DNA of 14,499 nucleotides, from the NCBI GenBank assembly GCA_019454915.1, contig JACFNM010000075.1, forward strand, positions 1-14,499. Reading direction: 5' to 3'. Source of the stretch: Chitinophagaceae bacterium. Lineage in GTDB: Bacteria; Bacteroidota; Bacteroidia; Chitinophagales; Chitinophagaceae. Every line of letters starts with the position of its first letter. Position 1 is the stretch's first letter. The notes under the pieces were generated by a model. The model made no database searches. It saw only the letters and a list, made by a program, of their open reading frames with translations, and was not told where the DNA came from. Positions 1 through 6,431 of the stretch are shown here, one piece after another. Position numbers and translations under genes: made by a program.

Positions 1-11
1 AGCGGGGGCTA

Positions 12-35
12 CAGGTGGGTGTCACCACCCACCTG
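12..35. repeat. Perfect 10-bp inverted repeat upstream of trmD
   Basis: Positions 12-21 (CAGGTGGGTG) and 26-35 (CACCCACCTG) are exact reverse complements separated by the four bases TCAC, so either strand can form a stable GC-rich hairpin. No T-tract follows on either strand inside the window, so it is not a canonical intrinsic terminator. It lies 85 bases before the trmD start codon. It may mark the 3' end of a gene outside the window or be a regulatory structure; the sequence does not decide. Confidence 0.6.
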
Positions 36-108
36 CGAAAATTTGAAATACACCCTTTGGACGGAAGGCATTTCCTACAAGATCATTTTTAAGCACCAAT
101 CCTATCTC

Positions 109-116
109 TATCTTTG
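109..116 (+). promoter_or_regulatory. Candidate Bacteroidota -7 box for trmD
   Basis: TATCTTTG matches the Bacteroidota -7 consensus TAnnTTTG exactly. It ends four bases before the trmD ATG at 121, so the predicted transcript start would fall on or next to the start codon. No clear TTTG -33 element is visible about 19 bases upstream, only a T-run at 86-90. The promoter call is therefore inference from one box. Confidence 0.45.
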
Positions 117-120
117 CAAT

Positions 121-810
121 ATGCATATTGATATTATCAGCTTATTGCCGGAGTTGCTGGATAGTCCGCTCTCCCACTCTATCATGAAACGGGCCAGGGA
201 AAAAGGGCTGCTAAAAGTAGAAACACATCCTTTACGAAAATGGGCGGTTAATGCATACGGGCAGGTGGATGATTATCAGTACGGCGGAGGAGCAGGCATG
301 GTGATGATGTGTGAACCGTTAGTGAACGCTATTGAGCACTTATCCGAAAGCAAGACTTACGACGAGATTATATACCTTACCCCGGATGGGGAAAAGTTGA
401 ATCAATCCATAGCCAATCAACTTTCCCTAAAACAGAACCTGCTTCTGATCTGTGGCCATTATAAAGGAATAGATGAGCGGGTCAGGGAACATTTCATTAC
501 AAAAGAGATTTCTATCGGCGACTATGTATTAAGCGGAGGAGAGTTGCCCGCGGCTATTTTAGTAGATGCTATTGGCCGCCTGTTACCGGGCGTACTGAAT
601 GACGAAACTTCCGCGCTGTTCGATTCTTTTCAGGACGACCTCCTGGCGCCTCCCGTATACACGCGTCCTGCCGAGTTTAGAGGATGGAAAGTACCCGAAA
701 TATTATTAAGCGGTGATCCAAAAAAAATTGCGGACTGGCGATATGAACAATCCCTTCAGCGGACCCGCGAAAGAAGACCTGATATGATAAATGATGAGCC
801 TGATGAATAA
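121..810 (+). CDS. trmD: tRNA (guanine-N1)-methyltransferase TrmD
   Basis: This cytoplasmic enzyme transfers a methyl group from S-adenosylmethionine to N1 of G37, next to the anticodon, and so prevents +1 frameshifting. The 229-residue protein begins MHIDIISLLPELL and has the glycine-rich GGGAGM (residues 55-60). The SPOUT trefoil-knot segments are GHYKGIDER (112-120) and LSGGELPA (137-144). R153 and D168 (in FDSF) align with the catalytic Arg and Asp of the E. coli enzyme as I recall them. The open frame extends upstream to a GTG at 19, but the family N-terminus begins at ATG 121 and those 34 extra residues are not TrmD-like, so I use 121. At 229 residues it is shorter than the E. coli protein (about 255). 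Here trmD stands apart from rpsP-rimM, about 11 kb downstream. It converges with the response regulator gene across a 40-base gap. Confidence 0.96.
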   Translation: MHIDIISLLPELLDSPLSHSIMKRAREKGLLKVETHPLRKWAVNAYGQVDDYQYGGGAGMVMMCEPLVNAIEHLSESKTYDEIIYLTPDGEKLNQSIANQLSLKQNLLLICGHYKGIDERVREHFITKEISIGDYVLSGGELPAAILVDAIGRLLPGVLNDETSALFDSFQDDLLAPPVYTRPAEFRGWKVPEILLSGDPKKIADWRYEQSLQRTRERRPDMINDEPDE

Positions 811-850
811 TGCACCAGCCATTACAACACTGAGGTAATCATCCCCAATT

Positions 851-1540
851 TTACAATATATTTATTTTCTGCATCACACCCGACTTGTGGGTTTTGCTGA
901 TGGGAATCATGTTGCCGTTAATAAACAGCACATTTTCCTGTATATCATTTATCTTGGTGAAGTTAACGATATAGGAACGATGCACCTTCATGAACACCTG
1001 CGGGTTCACTTTAGTCTCCAGGTTCTTGATGGTATTGTGTGTGATGTATTTTTTAACGGGAGTAATAAACTTCACATAATCGCCCATGCTTTCAATGAAC
1101 AGAATATCATCATTGTGTAACCTGATTAATTTTCCGTCTGCCTTGATAAACATGTGATCCTGTTCAGAACCGCCATCCATCTGCTCCGTTTTCTTACTCA
1201 CTTTCTGAATGGATTCTAAAAAACGCTGATAGGTAAAAGGCTTTTTAAGGTAATCGGTTACGTTGTATTGGAAAGCGTCATAGGCATACTCCGTTTTGGA
1301 CGTTGTAAGGATCACCTGTGGGGTGTACACCAATTGATCAAGGAGCTCAAAGCCGGATGTGTTCGGCATTTCAACGTCCAGGAAAATAAGGTCCACCACA
1401 TTTTCTTTCAGGAACTGAAGCGCATCTTCCGCATTCAGGAAGTGATGCAGCACATCAATGACCCCCGATTTTTCGCAAAACCTGGACAAAAAATCTGCGG
1501 CCACCTGAAGATCTTCTACGATAATGCTCTGATATTTCAT
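851..1540 (-). CDS. LytTR-family response regulator
   Basis: This cytoplasmic DNA-binding regulator of 229 residues has an N-terminal receiver domain (about 1-120) and a C-terminal LytTR domain (about 128-229). The receiver shows the acidic pair E9-D10, phospho-acceptor D55 in FLDVEMP, T79/T80 and the KKPF lysine at 99-100. The LytTR half carries the typical FIKADGKLIRL start, ILFIESMGDYVKF and FMKVHRSYIVN. Its ATG overlaps the HPt stop codon in an ATGA tetranucleotide (1537-1540), which implies translational coupling. LytTR regulators in this phylum are usually paired with short 5TM or 7TM kinases. The coupling to an HPt gene beside a hybrid kinase suggests instead that it is the last step of a phosphorelay. 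Family assignment is secure; target genes are unknown. Confidence 0.93.
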   Translation of the reverse strand: MKYQSIIVEDLQVAADFLSRFCEKSGVIDVLHHFLNAEDALQFLKENVVDLIFLDVEMPNTSGFELLDQLVYTPQVILTTSKTEYAYDAFQYNVTDYLKKPFTYQRFLESIQKVSKKTEQMDGGSEQDHMFIKADGKLIRLHNDDILFIESMGDYVKFITPVKKYITHNTIKNLETKVNPQVFMKVHRSYIVNFTKINDIQENVLFINGNMIPISKTHKSGVMQKINIL

Positions 1541-1941
1541 AGATGTTGGGTATTATGCTGTTTAAGCCGGCTTACCTCCTTCTCTCCCATCTTTATCGCT
1601 TCGCCGGCAATTGCTTTTATTTGTTCATAACCATTCTCCGCTTCGGCAGCTGTTTGAAATTGTGTACACTTTTGCTCAAAAGATGCGAATTCCTCCATAA
1701 AAGAATTCATACCCATGTAGCCCAATAACGGCTTCACTTTGTGAACTATTTTTCGCAGCCCTTCTAAATCACCATCATGAAACCGGGTGTCCATAACCTG
1801 CTGACCATTATGAAGTTGCTGAACCGACGATTCGAAAACCATCTCAGCCTGTGGCAAGTCTTCACCGTATAATTCCTGCAGGAAATCATTATCCAGCTCA
1901 GGAGAAAAAAGAAATGCCGTTTTCTGATCTTCATTATACAT
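1537..1941 (-). CDS. Stand-alone HPt phosphotransfer protein
   Basis: This 134-residue soluble helical protein is predicted to shuttle phosphoryl groups between receiver domains. The segment GDLEGLRKIVHKVKPLLGYM matches the HPt signature, with H67 as phospho-acceptor followed by the typical K-x-K-P. The frame stays open upstream to 2049, which would add 36 residues and overlap the divergent kinase start at 2027. I choose the internal ATG at 1941 because the protein from MYNEDQKTAF onward has normal HPt length and it leaves an 85-base divergent promoter region. The stop overlaps the response regulator start (ATGA). No receiver or kinase domain is present, so it cannot act alone. The obvious donor is the receiver of the hybrid kinase at 2027-4174 and the obvious acceptor is the LytTR regulator. 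Confidence 0.85.
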   Translation of the reverse strand: MYNEDQKTAFLFSPELDNDFLQELYGEDLPQAEMVFESSVQQLHNGQQVMDTRFHDGDLEGLRKIVHKVKPLLGYMGMNSFMEEFASFEQKCTQFQTAAEAENGYEQIKAIAGEAIKMGEKEVSRLKQHNTQHL

Positions 1942-2026
1942 AATCACAATTTGTGCTTTATTAAGACGTTTAACTTTTTGCGTTGAATAAATAGAAATTA
2001 AGCAGTTAACATCAACGCTTCGATTT
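1942..2026. promoter_or_regulatory. Divergent promoter region, HPt/LytTR operon and hybrid kinase
   Basis: These 85 bases separate the HPt start from the kinase start. On the plus strand TTTG (1950-1953) is followed 17 bases later by TAACTTTTTG (1971-1980), an imperfect version of the Bacteroidota promoter. GTT-centred motifs lie in the same orientation at 1968, 1982 and 2005. LytTR proteins bind GTT-cored direct repeats usually about 21 bp apart, but the spacings here (14 and 23) do not fit well. Autoregulation is possible and not demonstrated. Confidence 0.35.
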
Positions 2027-4174
2027 ATGCAAACGAATATTTTTGACAAATTAGTATCTTTTGGCTATGGTATTTTGAACAGCGGTATAGACCCAACCAA
2101 AGACCATGATGAAAATAAAGAGGTTCAACGTCTTATTATTTTTATATTCTTCGGGATAACCGTTAACCTTATCTCGGTATTAATGAATCTGGTACACGGA
2201 CTGTATATCAGCATTTCACTCAACATCACATCTATTATCCTTCTTGCTGTTTGTTATTTTTTGAATAAGGACGGAAAGCGGGGCTTCGCAAAAGTACTCG
2301 GTATCATCACCTTAAATCTCTACCTGTTTGCCATAAGTTATGCAGAGGGTTTAAGGGCGGGAGAACACCTGTTTTATTTTCCCTTTCTACTTGCGTTGAT
2401 TTTTGTTATTGATCTGCGGAAGAACTATAAGGAACTGATCCTGACTTCCATTATAACCCTCATTACGGTAGCATTCATTTTTATACTGGCGCCCTTCGTA
2501 AGTAATGTGCAGTCGGTGAGTGCCGAACAATACAGCGCCCTTTTCAGTTCCAATCTAAGTCTCTCGCTGGTTATCACCGCCTCTTTTACCTATTATATTT
2601 TAAAAACCCTGGAAATCAACGAAGAAAAATTATTAGATGAAACCCGGTTCAAAGACACGGTTTATGATACTTCGTTAGACAGCGTATTTATCGTTGATAT
2701 GAATAGCCTCCTGATAACCGGTTGTAATAAAAAAGCATCCGAAATATTCGGGTTGAGTAACAAAGAGGGTATACTGAACACTCCCGTGAAACAGCTTCTC
2801 GGCGAAGCGATGGAGCAACATATCATCGTACAAAGAAAGCAGTCATTTTCTCAGAAATCTCCCTGGTACGGAAATATGGATTTTAGGCGGGAAGGTGACG
2901 CGCTGTTTTATGCCTACGTAAACATCGTACCTTTTACGCACCGCGAAAATCACTTTTGTAAAATAAGTATACTCGATATCACCGAAATAAAAATTGCAGA
3001 ATTCGAAATTCTGAAGGCCAAAGAAAAGGCGGAAAAAGCCGCCCAGATTAAATCGAGATTCCTGTCTAATATGAGTCATGAACTCAGGACGCCATTGAAT
3101 GCCATCATCGGCACCACCAACATCATTTTGAATGAAGAATACCTGCCTTCGCAAAAGCAGAGCTTTGATGTGCTCAAGTATTCTTCCGAACACATGATGC
3201 AATTAGTCAATGACATCCTGGACTTCAGCAAAATCGAAGCCGGGAAGATGATGCTGGAGATCGCGCCCTTCAGCATAAAAACCTTTCTGCAAAAAGTGAT
3301 AGCGCCGTTTGGTTCACTGCTCACCTCCAAAAACCTGACCCTTGAAATGGATATTCAAGAAAATATGGAACTGGAGGTGTACGGCGATGAAATGCGATTA
3401 ATACAAGTGATGAATAACTTAGTGGCTAATGCCATTAAGTTTACCGAAAAGGGAAAGATTAGTATTGAGGTGCGTGAGGTTGCACACAGAAGCGATCACT
3501 CCGATATTTATATTGCGGTGAAAGATACCGGTATTGGCATCGCCCCAAATAAAATACAGCAAATATTTGAAAGCTTCACCCAGGCGGACATTGAAACGAC
3601 GCGAAAATTTGGAGGCACCGGGCTCGGATTGTCTATCAGTAAGAAAATCATAACACAAATGGGGGGTGATTTGCAGGTGGAAAGTGAGCCGGGAGTGGGT
3701 AGCAAATTTTTCTTCACCCTCAGTTTTAAAATAGGAAGTAAGCAAAAGAATTACGTAGATGAGAGCAAATTAAACGGACTGTCCAGCCTCGAAGGACTTA
3801 AAGTTTTATTAGCGGAAGACAATCCAATTAACATGATTGTTGCCAAACGCTTCCTGCAGAAATGGAGCGTTGAAGTAGTAGAAGCAGAAAACGGACTCAA
3901 AGCCGTTAAACAATTCTATGAACACCATCCCGATATTTTACTCATAGACCTCGAAATGCCGGAAATGGATGGGGCGCAGGTAGTAGCTGAAGTCAGAAAG
4001 ACACACCCGTTTATTCCCATCATCGCTTTCACCGCCGCCACCTATGAAAATATTAAGGAAGATTTAATCAACAAGGGATTCAACAACTATGTGCCCAAGC
4101 CCTTTAAACCGGAAGAACTTCATAAAAAAATAACCGATTCCCTGGGATATAATGAACACCGGAAGGCTTCCTAA
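2027..4174 (+). CDS. Six-TM hybrid sensor histidine kinase with PAS and receiver domains
   Basis: This 715-residue inner-membrane kinase has six likely membrane segments (about 36-56, 60-79, 88-104, 115-129, 136-156 and 175-192), then a PAS domain (about 205-325) and a short coiled linker rich in Lys, Glu and Ala. A HisKA domain with SHELRTPLNA (phospho-acceptor H351) and an HATPase domain follow, with the N-box (N468), DTGIGI (from D500) and GGTGLGLSIS. A C-terminal receiver (about 590-710) carries E597-D598, phospho-acceptor D641 in LIDLEMPEMDG, T669 and K691. All kinase and receiver catalytic residues are present. There is no large extracytoplasmic loop, so the signal is probably sensed in the membrane or by the PAS domain. 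A hybrid kinase that ends in a receiver needs an HPt partner, which lies divergently next door. The stimulus is unknown. Confidence 0.93.
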   Translation: MQTNIFDKLVSFGYGILNSGIDPTKDHDENKEVQRLIIFIFFGITVNLISVLMNLVHGLYISISLNITSIILLAVCYFLNKDGKRGFAKVLGIITLNLYLFAISYAEGLRAGEHLFYFPFLLALIFVIDLRKNYKELILTSIITLITVAFIFILAPFVSNVQSVSAEQYSALFSSNLSLSLVITASFTYYILKTLEINEEKLLDETRFKDTVYDTSLDSVFIVDMNSLLITGCNKKASEIFGLSNKEGILNTPVKQLLGEAMEQHIIVQRKQSFSQKSPWYGNMDFRREGDALFYAYVNIVPFTHRENHFCKISILDITEIKIAEFEILKAKEKAEKAAQIKSRFLSNMSHELRTPLNAIIGTTNIILNEEYLPSQKQSFDVLKYSSEHMMQLVNDILDFSKIEAGKMMLEIAPFSIKTFLQKVIAPFGSLLTSKNLTLEMDIQENMELEVYGDEMRLIQVMNNLVANAIKFTEKGKISIEVREVAHRSDHSDIYIAVKDTGIGIAPNKIQQIFESFTQADIETTRKFGGTGLGLSISKKIITQMGGDLQVESEPGVGSKFFFTLSFKIGSKQKNYVDESKLNGLSSLEGLKVLLAEDNPINMIVAKRFLQKWSVEVVEAENGLKAVKQFYEHHPDILLIDLEMPEMDGAQVVAEVRKTHPFIPIIAFTAATYENIKEDLINKGFNNYVPKPFKPEELHKKITDSLGYNEHRKAS

Positions 4175-4204
4175 AACATCTCATATATTCATCATCAGGA
4201 GTGG

Positions 4205-4216
4205 ATGGCGCGCCAT
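4205..4216. repeat. 12-bp perfect palindrome between convergent genes
   Basis: ATGGCGCGCCAT is its own reverse complement. It sits in the 124-base gap between the convergent kinase and M20 peptidase genes. It has no T-tract and no loop, so it is a poor terminator candidate. The rest of this gap shows no clear terminator for either gene. It may have no function. Confidence 0.4.
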
Positions 4217-4298
4217 TAATCCGTACCCTTATTATTTCAACAGCGATAACAATAAGCCGCGATTACCAATATGCCGTTAGCCCTGTTTCCGTACCAGG

Positions 4299-5666
4299 CT
4301 ATTGAATTTCCGTAAAGTACTGATGGAAGTACGGTATCGTTTCAATCCCCTTATAAAAGTTGAATAAATCAAACTTTTCGTTGGGCGAATGCAGGTTATC
4401 GCTATCTAAGCCAAAACCCATAAACACAATTTTAATACCCAGTTCCTTTTCGAATAGAGAGCATATCGGAATACTTCCTCCCCCGCGAACCGGAACCGGC
4501 GTCTTCCCGAATGCTGTTTCGATGGCCTTTGCCGCTGCTTTATATGCCCTGGAATCTATGGGCGTAAGGTAAGGCTCACCTCCGTGATGTACCAGCGTTT
4601 TTACGGTTACTCCCGGGGGCGCAATCTTTTTAAAATACGCCAGCAGCTTTTGGGTAATATCGCCAGACGATTGATTCGGGACCAGCCGTGCCGAAATTTT
4701 GGCAAATGCCTTAGCCGGTAAAACCGTTTTAGCTCCTTCCAACGTGTATCCTCCCCAGATGCCGTTCAACTCCAAAGTTGGACGGATCCCGGTTCGTTCA
4801 TTGGTGCTGTATCCTTTTTCGCCCCATAAAGCGTCCACACCCAGGTCTTCTTTGTACGCCTCTTCGTCAAAAGGCGCTTCCGCCATCAACTTTCTTTCCT
4901 CCGGCGTAGATTCTATTACCCCATCATAGAACCCGGGAATGGTAATGTGGTTATTTTCGTCATGGCACGAGGCGATCATCTTCGAAAGCATGGTGATCGG
5001 ATTGGCCACCGCTCCGCCGTACACGCCACTGTGCAAATCACGATTGGGCCCCGTCACCTCCACCTCTATATAAGAAAGTCCCCTTACCCCAACATCAATA
5101 GACGGCGTGTCCATACTAATCATAGCCGTATCGCTAATCAAAATAACATCCGCCTTCAGCAAATCTTTGTGAGACGAAACAAATTTCGCGAGATTAGGGG
5201 AACCAATTTCCTCCTCTCCCTCAATGATAAACTTAATATTCGTGAAGAGCGAATCGGTCTTAACCATCGTCTCCAACGCCTTCACATGCATAAAAAACTG
5301 CCCCTTATCATCACAGGAACCCCGTGCGTAAATTTTCCCTTCCCGTATCTCGGGTGCAAAGGGAGCGCTCTTCCACAGTTCCAGTGGATCCGCGGGCTGA
5401 ACATCGTAATGACCATAAACCAGCACAGTCGGGCGGTTAGGATTGATTATCTTCTCGCCATACACCACCGGATGCCCCTCTGTCGCAATCACTTCCGCCT
5501 TATCAGCGCCCGATTCCAATAGCCTTTGCTTCACCGCCTCCGCACAGGTGACCATATCCGGCTTATTCGCGCTGCTGGCGCTAATGGACGGAATACGTAA
5601 TAATTCCAATAATTCATGTAAGAAACGTTCCTTATTTTTTTCCTGATAATCTTTCCAGACTTTCAT
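4299..5666 (-). CDS. M20 family dipeptidase / metallopeptidase
   Basis: This 455-residue cytosolic di-zinc hydrolase of the M20 (CNDP-like) family probably cleaves dipeptides or related amide substrates. Metal and catalytic residues are all visible: H86 and D88 in VYGHYDVQP, the D119-D120 pair in GSCDDKG, E152 and E153 in EGEEEIGS, D179 in LISDTAM and H426 in NLHSPNE. The dimerisation (lid) domain is inserted at about residues 195-310 and includes DLHSGVYGG. No signal peptide is seen. Length is normal for this subgroup. The gene appears monocistronic: it converges with the kinase gene and is separated by 192 bases from the four-TM gene upstream. Substrate preference cannot be read from the sequence, and related family members include aminoacylases and carboxypeptidases. 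Confidence 0.9.
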   Translation of the reverse strand: MKVWKDYQEKNKERFLHELLELLRIPSISASSANKPDMVTCAEAVKQRLLESGADKAEVIATEGHPVVYGEKIINPNRPTVLVYGHYDVQPADPLELWKSAPFAPEIREGKIYARGSCDDKGQFFMHVKALETMVKTDSLFTNIKFIIEGEEEIGSPNLAKFVSSHKDLLKADVILISDTAMISMDTPSIDVGVRGLSYIEVEVTGPNRDLHSGVYGGAVANPITMLSKMIASCHDENNHITIPGFYDGVIESTPEERKLMAEAPFDEEAYKEDLGVDALWGEKGYSTNERTGIRPTLELNGIWGGYTLEGAKTVLPAKAFAKISARLVPNQSSGDITQKLLAYFKKIAPPGVTVKTLVHHGGEPYLTPIDSRAYKAAAKAIETAFGKTPVPVRGGGSIPICSLFEKELGIKIVFMGFGLDSDNLHSPNEKFDLFNFYKGIETIPYFHQYFTEIQ

Positions 5667-5701
5667 GGCATTTATTGTTTCGGTTTAAAATGTTAAGGTA
5701 G

Positions 5702-5709
5702 CAAAATTA
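5702..5709 (-). promoter_or_regulatory. Candidate -7 box for the M20 peptidase gene
   Basis: The minus strand reads TAATTTTG here, matching TAnnTTTG, and ends 35 bases before the ATG at 5666. No TTTG -33 element is evident at normal spacing. Just upstream, two GATATC copies (5725-5730 and 5734-5739) flank TAT, and ATGATATCAT (5732-5741) is a 10-bp palindrome that could be an operator. This is inference from motif matching. Confidence 0.4.
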
Positions 5710-5858
5710 GAAGCATTTTTCTTCGATATCTATGATATCATGCTCATTTCAAATTGCCGCTGACTGTTGCGGATCCCGTAAATACTACCCGCAGCGGGCA
5801 ATGTACTGCGGACAATCGCAACGCGCCTAAGATAACCGGAAACGCTTCGCCCCGTCAA

Positions 5859-6389
5859 TTAGCCGTTTTTTAGCTTTCTTTTCCAGAAAATCAACAGAAA
5901 AAAGGCCGACAGAAAGCTATATAAGACGGCTAAGCCAGCGAGCAAAAACTTCAACAGCGCTATTCCCGTAGTAATTCCGGAAAGAAACTGAGTGCTGTAG
6001 AAATGATAAGAAAAACACATAGCCATATTTTCTACAACATCAAATACCATGGCCAGCAAACTACCAAACGCAAATAACACCCCCAATCGTTGTGCCCAGC
6101 CCTTTTTAAAAAGAACTGAAAAAAAACCGCAGGTCGAATACAGAAAAAGCCCGTAAAATGGTATAAACAAAAAATCCAGAAGCATATTGACATGAAAGTC
6201 CGTCCGGAGTGAAGGTTTCCACTCCTGAACGATAGCGTGTGTATCATCAATCTGATAACTGAATTCCAAAGAAAGAATACCAGCGGGTGCATGGGGAGTG
6301 ATGAGTTGTCTTCCCTGGAATCGAAGCAACAACAGCAATACCAAAGTTCCGGCAAGAAAAAAAACTATGATTTTCCAGTTGGTCATCAT
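5859..6389 (-). CDS. Four-TM membrane protein of unknown function
   Basis: I do not recognise this 176-residue protein. It has four hydrophobic segments, at about residues 6-22, 68-90, 100-122 and 145-170. The first is followed by a roughly 45-residue hydrophilic stretch containing SYQIDDTHAIVQEW, probably on the periplasmic side. The C-terminus is basic (WKRKLKNG), probably cytoplasmic by the positive-inside rule. Acidic residues next to or within the third segment (FDVVENMAM, about 115-123) are unusual for a plain membrane anchor and may be functional. The gene starts 42 bases after the stop of the LptF/LptG-type permease on the same strand, so it is likely co-transcribed. A role linked to envelope lipids is guesswork from position. 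The second ATG of the MM start is equally possible. Confidence 0.75.
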   Translation of the reverse strand: MMTNWKIIVFFLAGTLVLLLLLRFQGRQLITPHAPAGILSLEFSYQIDDTHAIVQEWKPSLRTDFHVNMLLDFLFIPFYGLFLYSTCGFFSVLFKKGWAQRLGVLFAFGSLLAMVFDVVENMAMCFSYHFYSTQFLSGITTGIALLKFLLAGLAVLYSFLSAFFLLIFWKRKLKNG

Positions 6390-6431
6390 CTATTCTTCTT
6401 TTATTTTAAGCAAGGCCAGTCATATATTCCC

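Noticed and set aside
19..120. N-terminal extension of trmD from a GTG at 19
   Set aside because: The 34 added residues do not resemble TrmD, the GTG lies inside the hairpin, and a promoter-like box ends four bases before the ATG at 121.
1942..2049. 36-residue N-terminal extension of the HPt protein
   Set aside because: It would overlap the divergent kinase start and leave no promoter for either operon. The HPt domain is complete without it.
3076..3745. Several minus-strand open frames of 69-119 codons within the kinase gene
   Set aside because: They lie opposite the conserved HisKA and HATPase coding region and have no family resemblance.
4205..4216. ATGGCGCGCCAT palindrome as a bidirectional terminator
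   Set aside because: There is no loop and no T-tract on either side. It is listed only as a palindrome.
4947..5522. 191-codon plus-strand open frame inside the M20 peptidase gene
   Set aside because: It is antisense to a gene with a full set of metal-binding motifs, and its translation shows no domain-like pattern.
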